Shown piece after piece: positions 44,615 to 52,890 of a stretch of 64,000 nucleotides of DNA. The notes under the pieces are model-generated. The model saw only the letters and a program-made list of their open reading frames with translations, was not told where the DNA came from and made no database searches. The stretch comes from Microbacterium limosum (GTDB taxonomy: Bacteria > Actinomycetota > Actinomycetes > Actinomycetales > Microbacteriaceae). Each line of letters starts with the position of its first letter. Within the stretch, counting starts at the first letter, position 1. The stretch lies in assembly GCF_036324365.1 (NCBI RefSeq), contig NZ_CP137080.1:1550001-1614000 (forward strand), read 5' to 3'. The position numbers and the translations under genes were made by a program.

Positions 44615-46788
44615 GCCTCCGACTCTCCGCCCGCGAAGGGCGCGCCAGCGGCGCGTACCGCAGAACCGTCGGGCGCATTGCGAATGCTGAGGAGGATCCG
44701 GTGGAGCCCGTCGACTTCCCGCTCACGGCCTTCCAGCCAGACGTTGTCGGCGCTCATCTCTACCCCGTATTTCTCCGCGAAGGCCTTCTTGCGTTGCGCG
44801 ATCAGCTGCCGGGTTGCGTCGCGTTGCGCTTCCAGCTGGGGGGCGTGGGTGCTGTCGGTGACGAACTTGTTGCATGTCAGGCACGCGTTCCCGCGGTCGC
44901 AGGTCTGTTTCGGGGGGAGCATGCACCACCCGTTGGGCAGCACCCGGTCCGCACGCTGGTCGAGGTGGAGCACGTCGAACAGGTCCTCCGCGGACATCTC
45001 CAACGGCTTCCCTTCGCTGGTGTACTTCTGGAACTTCATGAACTCCTGCTCGGCGACCTTCTGGCTCGTCATGGCGTAGTGCAGGGTCATGTCGGCGGAC
45101 ACGTGCCCGAAGTACCGCATCACCACATGCAGCGGGACGCCGGCGTTGAGCAGGCTGGTGGCCTTGGTGTGCCGGAACTGGTGGGTCTTCGAGATCCGGA
45201 CCGGGTTGCCGACCGAGTCGCGGATGTCGAGCGCCTCCGTCAACCGGCCCAGCAGCGAGTTCAGGGTCCCCGCAGGGTACGGGCGGTCACCGTTTCGGTT
45301 CTTGAACCTTGCGAGGAACAGGTACCGCGGCGTCGCCCCCGGTGCCCCATTCTCCGCCAGCCACGCGTTCGTGATCTGCTGCTGGTCGTGGACGATGGAC
45401 ACGATCTCCGCGTCGACCGGGATGCTGCTCGGCAGCGTGGTGTCGACCTTCGTCTGCTGGTAGCGCAGCCGCGCCACAAGCCCCACCCCGTCACCCTCCG
45501 CCGTGGCGCCGACCAGCGGGGTCAGCGGGTCGAAGTCCATCATCAGGATCTCGTTGAGGCGCCGTCCGGTGCGCATCAGCAGCATCAGCGCGTTGAACGC
45601 GGACGCGTCCCCGAACCCGCCCTCCGCGGTTGGGCGGCGGAGGAGATCCGCGCCGGCGGCGATCTGCGACATGACCTGGTCCTCGAGGACGAGCTCATCG
45701 TGGCGCTTGTTCGTCAACCGCGGCTTGTCGCCGGGACGGAACAGCACACTGTACGGGTGGGTGAGGGCGGCCCACCGCGGATCAACTGTCCGTAGGGCTT
45801 GCTCGGTGCGGTTGTCGTACGCCCACTGGTAGAACTGCTCGATGCCGACCATGATCTGCCGGACCGGGTTCCCTCCCAACGGTCGCCCCGCGTTCGTGCC
45901 CTGCGTGACCCGATGCGCGCGGACACGGCCGATCAACTCGCGAACGAACCCCCGGAGCTCCTCCGGCGCCGCCACCAGTAACGGTCCCTGGTCGCCGTGC
46001 TCGTCGATCGTGTGCTGCAACCACTTCAGGTTGTCGACGCGGGTCTGAACAGTGCTCCACGAGTAGCGGGACGCGTCGAGACACTCCCCCAACCACAGCC
46101 TCGCCGCGCCACGAAGCCAACCGCTGGTCAGGCGGCTGAAGTTCACCACACTCCGACCAGCAGGGTCGTGCCGCCGCAACGGAATCCGCGAGTCAAGCTG
46201 CGGATTCCACACATCCAGTTCCCACCACTGGCCGGAATGGTAAGCAGGCACCAGCACGTCCTGCAGCGCACTGATCCGGTTCAATGCGACCGAGTCCCCC
46301 GCCGTCCCGATCTGAGCGCCCTGCAGTCGGGCGATCGCGACATGATGAAGCCACCCCTCCGGAGTCAGCGCGAGCAGCGACTCCGCCTCCCGCGCCTTCC
46401 TGCCACCGGAGGTGACAGCGACCCGCAACCGTGAGGTGGCGGAATTGAACGCCGACGGGTGGATCGAGCGGCCCAACTCGATCTCGCGGTGGATCAGCCA
46501 CGCCAGCTCCCACACCATCGGCTCTGGCAGCCCCCGCATGCTCAACGCGACGGAGAACCACTTCGGTTCCACACCCGCCTGCCGGTGCGGCCGCGGAACC
46601 ACCCCACCCCTGTACGCGTCCGGCAAAGTTCGGTAGTCGAAGTGGTCCCGGCGTTGCTCCACCGGGAGCGACTCCCACAGTTCCCGTGCACGGTCAACGT
46701 CGAACAGCCCGTCGGCAGGGAGCCGGACGTCCCGCCGCTCCGGCCGCCGCACCGCCACACCCTGGGGCCCATCCACTCTCGGGGTCAT
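44611..46788 (-). CDS. tnpB: TnpB-like tyrosine recombinase of a Tn554-type element
   Basis: 725 residues from ATG 46788, which overlaps the TnpA stop (ATGA). The C-terminal catalytic domain shows Arg in MRTGRRLNEILMMD, HxxR in KTHQFRHTKATSLLNAG, and His with Tyr in YFGHVSADMTLHYAM. A cysteine cluster (CDRGNACLTCNK) near the C-terminus matches the zinc-like motif of Tn554 TnpB. The long N-terminal region of about 400 residues is typical for the group. All catalytic residues are present, so it appears intact. Confidence 0.85.
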   Translation of the reverse strand: MTPRVDGPQGVAVRRPERRDVRLPADGLFDVDRARELWESLPVEQRRDHFDYRTLPDAYRGGVVPRPHRQAGVEPKWFSVALSMRGLPEPMVWELAWLIHREIELGRSIHPSAFNSATSRLRVAVTSGGRKAREAESLLALTPEGWLHHVAIARLQGAQIGTAGDSVALNRISALQDVLVPAYHSGQWWELDVWNPQLDSRIPLRRHDPAGRSVVNFSRLTSGWLRGAARLWLGECLDASRYSWSTVQTRVDNLKWLQHTIDEHGDQGPLLVAAPEELRGFVRELIGRVRAHRVTQGTNAGRPLGGNPVRQIMVGIEQFYQWAYDNRTEQALRTVDPRWAALTHPYSVLFRPGDKPRLTNKRHDELVLEDQVMSQIAAGADLLRRPTAEGGFGDASAFNALMLLMRTGRRLNEILMMDFDPLTPLVGATAEGDGVGLVARLRYQQTKVDTTLPSSIPVDAEIVSIVHDQQQITNAWLAENGAPGATPRYLFLARFKNRNGDRPYPAGTLNSLLGRLTEALDIRDSVGNPVRISKTHQFRHTKATSLLNAGVPLHVVMRYFGHVSADMTLHYAMTSQKVAEQEFMKFQKYTSEGKPLEMSAEDLFDVLHLDQRADRVLPNGWCMLPPKQTCDRGNACLTCNKFVTDSTHAPQLEAQRDATRQLIAQRKKAFAEKYGVEMSADNVWLEGREREVDGLHRILLSIRNAPDGSAVRAAGAPFAGGESEA

Positions 46789-47951
46789 CGGTTCGTCTCC
46801 CATCCGCGTGTGACCGCTTCCCAGTTCGCGAACGCCGCAAGCTCCGCGTCGTCCGTGACGTGCCCGTAGTGATCGATCGTGGTCTGGATACTGCGATGCC
46901 CCAACCGTCGGCTGACCACCTCGATCCGAGCGCCCGACATCAGCATCGCCGTCGCGTGCGTATGCCGGAACCAATGCGGCGTCGCCGCGGCCGGCAACAC
47001 GGCGATCCGCTTCTTCATCACTCCGAGATGCGCGTACACCGACTCGACCCGCAACGGCGCGTACAACGGCCGACGTTTCACGTTGCAGAAGATGAACGAG
47101 TCGTCCCAGTTCGCGATCTCCCGATCCGCGCCACGCTCGCACAGCCACCACACGTAATCCCCGTACAGGCCGTCCAACGCCGCCCCCACATGCACATCCC
47201 GCGGGCCGCTCTTCGGCCGGTAGCCGTGAGGGTGCGCGCTGGGCCGGATCAGCACCTTCGCCGTCGAACCGCGCGCGACAACCCAGTCACGGTGGCGCAG
47301 ACCCAGCGCCTCCCCGATCCGCATCCCCGACTGCCACAGCAGCAACCACAACAACCGGTACCGCAGATCCCCCACCCATGAGCCCCGTGCCGGATCGAAC
47401 CTGGCCTCCGCGTCCAGCAGCCGGTCGATCACCACCGGATCGAGCACAGGCAGCTCCCGCGGGGAAGCACGAAGGACAACCGGCGCTTGCGCCCTGACCG
47501 CATGCCGGCGGCTCAGGTGCCCCAGGAACGGCACGAAGCTCCCGGTCGGCTCGGCGCCCCACGCGGATGATGACGGCAACACCTGAGTGCCGAGCTGCGC
47601 GTGATACCGGTACATGCTCAGCACTGCACGCACCCGAACATTCACCGTCGCCTCCGCCCGCGCCGGCACCCGAACCCCGATGCTCGGAACCCCCACCTGC
47701 CCGGAACGAACCGCGCTCATGAACCGAGCGAGATCCGCGGCCGTCACCGAATCCCACCCGCGGCGCCCGCCCTCCAAATGCGTCCACCACAACGAGAGAC
47801 TCTTCGCGTAGCCGCGAATCGTGTTCGGCGAGTAACCCGCCCCGCGTGCGAACTCTAGAAACGACTCCGCAGGCCCGACGACTGCGCCGACGTCGTCGAC
47901 CACCGTCCAGGTGACAGCCTCGGCCGCCGCGACCCTCTGCACCCTCGCCAT
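46785..47951 (-). CDS. tnpA: TnpA-like tyrosine recombinase of a Tn554-type element
   Basis: 388 residues from ATG 47951 with GGGAGGG upstream. SAM-like N-terminal domain (FLEFARGAGYSPNTIRGYAK, then SLSLWWTHL). Catalytic Arg in SGMRIGEALGLRHRD, HxxR in PHWFRHTHATAMLMSG, and His with the nucleophile Tyr in LGHRSIQTTIDHYGHV. All active residues are present. The frame is open upstream into the helicase gene, so an in-frame fusion product is also possible. It is coupled to TnpB by a four-base overlap. Confidence 0.85.
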   Translation of the reverse strand: MARVQRVAAAEAVTWTVVDDVGAVVGPAESFLEFARGAGYSPNTIRGYAKSLSLWWTHLEGGRRGWDSVTAADLARFMSAVRSGQVGVPSIGVRVPARAEATVNVRVRAVLSMYRYHAQLGTQVLPSSSAWGAEPTGSFVPFLGHLSRRHAVRAQAPVVLRASPRELPVLDPVVIDRLLDAEARFDPARGSWVGDLRYRLLWLLLWQSGMRIGEALGLRHRDWVVARGSTAKVLIRPSAHPHGYRPKSGPRDVHVGAALDGLYGDYVWWLCERGADREIANWDDSFIFCNVKRRPLYAPLRVESVYAHLGVMKKRIAVLPAAATPHWFRHTHATAMLMSGARIEVVSRRLGHRSIQTTIDHYGHVTDDAELAAFANWEAVTRGWETNR

Positions 47952-50900
47952 GCACCCTCCCGAACCACGTTGCCAACGAGTGATAACCCTGCCGACGACA
48001 ACGCGAGATTCCCAAGATCCGAGGCGCAATCCGTCATCGACTCCACACCGAGGAGTACCAGATAACATGTCTTCCTGCCGCGGTTGGCCGAGCGTCAGTC
48101 GGTAGAGGGCGAGATCGTCGCGAAGTCGCTCGTATCGGTCTTGGTCGCGGCTGAGTGGGTATCGCGCGAGGATCCGTTCCACCTGTGCCGGCCCGGGGTA
48201 CACCCACCATGGGGCGAACTCGCCGAACTGCTCGACTGCTTCGGACTGGGACGCCGCGTCGAAGGCCGCAGACCACGGGTCGTCGCCCTCGCCTGCGAGT
48301 ACGTCATCCCAGTGTGCTTCTGCGACGTTGCGGCGGATGGCATGGCCGGCGAAGCGGTTGACGCGCCCTTCACGCTGCTCGAAATCGACGGGGTTGCGCG
48401 GGAGGTTCCAGTGGACGACCGCGTGGCACCACCAGTGGAAGTCGATGCCTTCTTGTCCGACGCTGGTCGAGATGAGCACGAAGGGTGCGAAGGGGCTGTT
48501 GAACGCGGCGCGCACAGCACCGTCGCGGATGTCGGCGTTGTCGCCGAATCGGGCACCGTACCGCAACGCGAAGCGTGCGTGGAACGGGATGGGTGCGCGG
48601 TCTCGCGTGGTGTCGTGGCCGAGGTAGCGGGCTGGGCGAAGGCGGAGCACCTCGGACGCGTGTCGAGCGATGTGCAGGAGTTCGGCGTCACCGACCTCGA
48701 TGCCGCCGAGGTCGCTGCGGAGTTGGAAGAGGTACTCGTCGAGGACGGCTTGCAGGTTGCCGTCTGCGCAGTATGAGAGCACCGACGACCAGTACGGGTG
48801 TTCGACTCTGTCGTCGCCGTAGATGCCGACGAGTGTGGCGACGCTCTCGGTGCGATCGAAGAGGCGACGCAGACCATCGGCGAGCGCAAAGGCGGCCACC
48901 CAGATCCCATCGGGGGTCACGCTCGTTCCTGCAACGCGCTGCAGCGCGCGATAGGCGATGTTGCCGGGCGCGTGCATTGCGAGCCGAACGAGGTCGGGAT
49001 GCCCGGCTTCGTCAGGTGAGGCTTCGAATCGTCGCATCGCTTCTTCGACGTGTCGCAGAACCCCGGAGTCTGGGACCTCGCTGCTGGTGTCTTCGCTGGC
49101 TTCGTCTCCGAGCGCGGCACGTACCAGGCTGCGAGCGTCGGTGAGAGAAGGTCGGAGTCCTTCCACCGAGAAGAAGGCGTCCCAGGCGTTGTCAGCGGCG
49201 TGGGTCGGGAGTGCGCGCGCGACGTGATTCTCGGCGTCGACAATGGATAGACGGCGCCCGGCTTCGCGTGATGCAGTGAGGGGGTCGCCGGTCTGCGCCA
49301 ACGACGGGTGCGGCCAGAAGAGTGCGAGGGTCGACAGGGCGCCGACTTCGCCGGCCTTGGTGCGGTAGGTGAAGCGTTCGGCGACCTTGAGGCGCGCTGC
49401 GGAGGTGTTCTCGGCGAGGAATCCGCCCGATGCCTCGGCGACCTTGCGATCTGCTTCGTAGGACAGCAGCGACGCCACCGAGGTCGGCACGCCGGACCAT
49501 GCGGAGAAGACGAGCCGCTTCGTGACATCGCCGATCGCGGAGTAGATCTCCCCGGGCTCGAGGTAGGGCATGGAAGGTGGCATCCACAGCATGCGCCACC
49601 ACCCCGCGTCGACTGTCTGAGTCTTCAGCGCGGCAAGGTAGCCGTTGGCGGGTTCGACGGCGGCAAAGGCCTCCAAGTCATCCGGATTCATCGATCGTGT
49701 TGCGGCGAGGATGCCTTCGGCGCGGTGTCCCTCGGGTGTCGCGAAGGTGGCCCGCGCCTTCACTCCGGGCTTGTAGCCTTCCATGAAGTTCGCGAAGTAC
49801 GGGATGGATTTCCAGTACTCGATGTCGATCGGCGCGCCGATCTCCTCACCGAAGGTGCGGAGATGAACGAAGTCGACGATGTCGGCCGGCGCGGGCACGT
49901 CGACAGGGAGACCGCTGACGACGAATCCGTGCGTGAGTTGGGGGCGTTCGGACCTGGTCATGTACGGGAGCAGGGCCTGACGGACGTCGCCTGCAGCTGC
50001 GTGTGCGTCACCGCCGAGGATCAGCGCCGAGCGGTAGGCCTCTAGTGCGTCGCGGATACGGCGAACCGGTTCTTCTTGCCAGCCGGCCAGGAATCGGACC
50101 GTGTCGAGGAACTCCTTGTAGTGGTCGTCGTCGGCGTCGTCGGCTCGTGTGAAGGGTGAGTACGGGGTTGCCGACAAGAGGAGCACGCGTGCGTCCTCAT
50201 GAGTGAACATCGCGTGTGCCAACTCAGCGGCTTCGCTCGTATCGGGGTCGGCGAGCAGTTCACGGAACTTCTGGAATTCGTCGAGGATGACTAGGTCGGG
50301 TTCGAGCGCGTTCACGCTGGCTTTCGCGAGGGCTTGGCGTAGCCGTCCCACGAGTGACGCGACACGCTCCCAGTGCACGTTCTGACCGGACGCGCGCTCC
50401 TGGACCAGCGCGCGCATCCGTCCGAGCATCGACGTACTGTCGTCGTCAGTGGTGGCGCCCTCGCGGATCAACGCCTCGAATGCTCCCTGGATGGCGGGAT
50501 CGACGGTGCCGCCCATCCGCTGGGCCAGGTCGTTCACGCCTTCGCGGAATCTCTCGACACCCTTGGTCGCCTTCATCAGATCGATGAGCGCGTCCCATTC
50601 GCTGGCGCCTGCGGCGATCAATGGTCGGAGAAGGATGCTCAGCAACGCCCGTTCCTCCCATTTCCCGGTGCGCCACCCTCCACCCGTCATCCCTGAGGTT
50701 GCGGGCGTGAAAGAGATCAGATTGACCTTCTTCCCGCCGTCGGTCGACGGTGCCGACAGCCGCGGCAGCACGGTCGCGAGGAGCGTCAGCCTCGTTGCGA
50801 GCGGCAACTCTCGTTCTCCGGTGACGTTGAGTCGTCGCAGGTTCTGTTGCGCGAGGTCTTGGTTGGAACAGATGTAGACGATGTCGATCCGTTCGACGTT

Positions 50901-51107
50901 GGGATCGGTTTCGAGCTTGTCGATCGCTCGCGCAATCGCGCCGCGCGCGACGATGCTCTTTCCGAGCCCCGTTTCATCCGCGATCAGGAAGCGGGGTGAC
51001 GCGGGTTTCTCACCGTCGGGGTAGAACTGTGCGATCAGGTGGTCGACCGCGTCGCGCTGGAAGCCTTTGAGTGCGCGCAGGACTCCCGCCACATCGACGT
51101 CAGCCAT
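46785..51107 (-). CDS. Large SNF2/DEAD-like helicase, C-terminus cut by the Tn554-like unit and in frame with TnpA
   Basis: The open frame has 1440 codons; residues 1 to about 1015 are the helicase. Motifs: Walker A in FLIADETGLGKSIVARGAI, motif Ia region IVYICSNQDLAQQNLRRL, Walker B LVILDEFQKF, motif III LLLSATPYSPF, motif V ISTSVGQEGIDFHWW and motif VI FEQREGRVNRFAG. Family-like sequence ends at YRLTLGQPRQEDML (near 48063). The next 37 residues are unlike a helicase, and TnpA follows. It is third in a minus-strand operon, starting eight bases inside the end of the nuclease gene. Likely an ATP-driven translocase of a defence system; whether the cut protein works is unknown. Confidence 0.82.
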   Translation of the reverse strand: MADVDVAGVLRALKGFQRDAVDHLIAQFYPDGEKPASPRFLIADETGLGKSIVARGAIARAIDKLETDPNVERIDIVYICSNQDLAQQNLRRLNVTGERELPLATRLTLLATVLPRLSAPSTDGGKKVNLISFTPATSGMTGGGWRTGKWEERALLSILLRPLIAAGASEWDALIDLMKATKGVERFREGVNDLAQRMGGTVDPAIQGAFEALIREGATTDDDSTSMLGRMRALVQERASGQNVHWERVASLVGRLRQALAKASVNALEPDLVILDEFQKFRELLADPDTSEAAELAHAMFTHEDARVLLLSATPYSPFTRADDADDDHYKEFLDTVRFLAGWQEEPVRRIRDALEAYRSALILGGDAHAAAGDVRQALLPYMTRSERPQLTHGFVVSGLPVDVPAPADIVDFVHLRTFGEEIGAPIDIEYWKSIPYFANFMEGYKPGVKARATFATPEGHRAEGILAATRSMNPDDLEAFAAVEPANGYLAALKTQTVDAGWWRMLWMPPSMPYLEPGEIYSAIGDVTKRLVFSAWSGVPTSVASLLSYEADRKVAEASGGFLAENTSAARLKVAERFTYRTKAGEVGALSTLALFWPHPSLAQTGDPLTASREAGRRLSIVDAENHVARALPTHAADNAWDAFFSVEGLRPSLTDARSLVRAALGDEASEDTSSEVPDSGVLRHVEEAMRRFEASPDEAGHPDLVRLAMHAPGNIAYRALQRVAGTSVTPDGIWVAAFALADGLRRLFDRTESVATLVGIYGDDRVEHPYWSSVLSYCADGNLQAVLDEYLFQLRSDLGGIEVGDAELLHIARHASEVLRLRPARYLGHDTTRDRAPIPFHARFALRYGARFGDNADIRDGAVRAAFNSPFAPFVLISTSVGQEGIDFHWWCHAVVHWNLPRNPVDFEQREGRVNRFAGHAIRRNVAEAHWDDVLAGEGDDPWSAAFDAASQSEAVEQFGEFAPWWVYPGPAQVERILARYPLSRDQDRYERLRDDLALYRLTLGQPRQEDMLSGTPRCGVDDGLRLGSWESRVVVGRVITRWQRGSGGCMARVQRVAAAEAVTWTVVDDVGAVVGPAESFLEFARGAGYSPNTIRGYAKSLSLWWTHLEGGRRGWDSVTAADLARFMSAVRSGQVGVPSIGVRVPARAEATVNVRVRAVLSMYRYHAQLGTQVLPSSSAWGAEPTGSFVPFLGHLSRRHAVRAQAPVVLRASPRELPVLDPVVIDRLLDAEARFDPARGSWVGDLRYRLLWLLLWQSGMRIGEALGLRHRDWVVARGSTAKVLIRPSAHPHGYRPKSGPRDVHVGAALDGLYGDYVWWLCERGADREIANWDDSFIFCNVKRRPLYAPLRVESVYAHLGVMKKRIAVLPAAATPHWFRHTHATAMLMSGARIEVVSRRLGHRSIQTTIDHYGHVTDDAELAAFANWEAVTRGWETNR

Positions 51108-52890
51108 GCTGTCTGCTCTTCTTCACGGTCTGCTGCGCCGCCCAGATCGACGCCCAGAGTGCATCGAATCCTTCCGGCAGGACGGAGGTGCCGTCGGGCT
51201 GGCGCCCCATGTAGTCGATGACCCGCTGCACTTCTTCGAGGCCGGTCCGGTCGGGACCGACAGCACGCATTAGCGCTTCGAACAGGCCCGTCGCATGTCC
51301 GTCTCCCGCGGAGATCGGCTGCCAACTGCCGCCGTCACCCGCACCGGGGAGTGCGAAGCCCCCGAGTTCCAGCAAAAGCATGAGGAAGCGCATGAAGGCG
51401 GCACGGTCGGTGAGATGTGCGGCGATCACCGCATCACGACGATCGACCGGGTCGTCGTGCAGCTCGGCCAGAACGACGGTCCGCTGCGCGAAGCGCTCGC
51501 CCCGAGCGTCACGGGCCGTCACGATGATGAACGGCGTGATGTCGGTGAGCCCCAAGTCGCCCACGACCGACGGGGCGCTCTGCTCACCCGGCAGTCCTGG
51601 GATGGCGAGTCCCGTGCGAGTGATCGGATGCCACGACAGCTCTACCTCGCGTGGAACCGTGACGTCGCCGTCTCGCCAGACGTGCAGTTCGTACGACTCG
51701 GCGTGAGCGACACGGGCATGCAGCCGGATGCCGGCAATTCGTCTCAGCGCGGCCGACAGGTCTCGATCGGCCTTCTCGTTCTCGCTCTCTTCGACGCCGC
51801 CGGTGTACTCGAACTCCTGAAGGAACTCCTTGAGCCCTTCCAGTGTGTTCTCCACACCGAACGGCTTCACCTTGCCGACGGCTTCGACCATGACCTCCAC
51901 GTTCTCGTGCAGAGCAGGCCCGGTGGCGTTCAGCGATCCCAGGAAGACGTGCGCGCCGTCCTGACGGTCGAACACGTAGGTCTTGGCGTGCAGCCCGGTC
52001 AGGAGGGACCGCCGAGCCTTCTGCTCGTCGTCTTCCGTCGCGATGTCCGCCGCGTCGTCAAGGACGTACGCCTGCCGCAGCTTCTTGTCGAAGGTTGCCG
52101 GCGCGAGAGCGTCGATGCTCGTGCCACGAGAGACGAGATATGCGTCGCCGTACGCACCCTTCTTGAGCTCGATCAGCCCGGCGTCGGTCAGGAACGGTGA
52201 GATGAACAGCCCGCGGATTCCCCAGAACTCGGGCTGGGGACGTTCCCCGACGCCCCACACGTGGAACCGGATGTCACGCATGCCTTCCGGCGGCGTCCAG
52301 GCGACGTCACGGATCCGTGTCGCGAGTGCATCGATACGGGCGCGCCGCGGGCCCGGAACTGGGCGCACGGACATTTTCGGCAGTGAGCGGAGCAGACGCA
52401 CCAGAGGCTCGTTGATCTCCCGGGCTGCGGCGCGATCAGACGGCATAGCAGGTGATCCATCGAGGGAGATGACGACGTCCCAGCTGCGGTCCGCGGTGAG
52501 ATTGCGGCTCGCGCAGACGAACCGATAGGCGCGCTCGTCGCCGCGTTCGTACTCGAGGAACCACACCTTCGGGTGGAAGATCCCGCGTTCCACCTCTACC
52601 GGGTGAACCATGGGCTCTAAGAACGCGACCAGCGCGCTCGGCGGGATCTCGATGCCGACCTGACCGGCTTGCGCGAAGATGTCGACTTTGTCCGCGGCTC
52701 GCCGCACAGCATCGAGGATCCCGATCGGGTCGTCGCTCGCTGTGACGCGGTGCGCCGCGAACGACAGCGGAATGGTCAGCGCCGTGTCGAGGTCGAGGGT
52801 GAAGGTCGTCGCGACGGCGTGCGAGAGGGCGAACCCCGTCGGCGGGTGGAGCATGTCGGTGAGTGCGGCCCGTGTCTGCGGCTCAAGCAT
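51100..52890 (-). CDS. Phospholipase-D-family nuclease-like protein
   Basis: 596 residues from the ATG giving MLEPQTRAALTDML; a longer open frame upstream overlaps DUF6361 out of frame. Two HKD motifs are visible: VERGIFHPKVWFLEY with SRNLTADRSWD (residues about 115-150), and GLHAKTYVFDRQDG with FLGSLNATGPALHENVEV (about 325-365). This is a monomer carrying both halves of the active site, as in PLD nucleases of restriction and defence systems. It overlaps both neighbours by eight bases. The C-terminal 200 residues have no motif I recognise. Confidence 0.82.
   Translation of the reverse strand: MLEPQTRAALTDMLHPPTGFALSHAVATTFTLDLDTALTIPLSFAAHRVTASDDPIGILDAVRRAADKVDIFAQAGQVGIEIPPSALVAFLEPMVHPVEVERGIFHPKVWFLEYERGDERAYRFVCASRNLTADRSWDVVISLDGSPAMPSDRAAAREINEPLVRLLRSLPKMSVRPVPGPRRARIDALATRIRDVAWTPPEGMRDIRFHVWGVGERPQPEFWGIRGLFISPFLTDAGLIELKKGAYGDAYLVSRGTSIDALAPATFDKKLRQAYVLDDAADIATEDDEQKARRSLLTGLHAKTYVFDRQDGAHVFLGSLNATGPALHENVEVMVEAVGKVKPFGVENTLEGLKEFLQEFEYTGGVEESENEKADRDLSAALRRIAGIRLHARVAHAESYELHVWRDGDVTVPREVELSWHPITRTGLAIPGLPGEQSAPSVVGDLGLTDITPFIIVTARDARGERFAQRTVVLAELHDDPVDRRDAVIAAHLTDRAAFMRFLMLLLELGGFALPGAGDGGSWQPISAGDGHATGLFEALMRAVGPDRTGLEEVQRVIDYMGRQPDGTSVLPEGFDALWASIWAAQQTVKKSRQHG

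Larger units (their letters stand above)
44030..48063. mobile_element. Tn554-like transposition unit (TnpA-TnpB-TnpC, limits approximate)
   Basis: Three coupled minus-strand genes encode two tyrosine recombinases and a small DUF6262/TnpC-like protein, the same set as in Tn554. The TnpA-side edge is placed at about 48063, where the helicase coding sequence stops matching its family pattern. The other edge lies between tnpC (44210) and the IS110 element; the 203 bp at 44007-44209 have no recognisable gene. No other cargo is carried between the edges. Confidence 0.6.
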
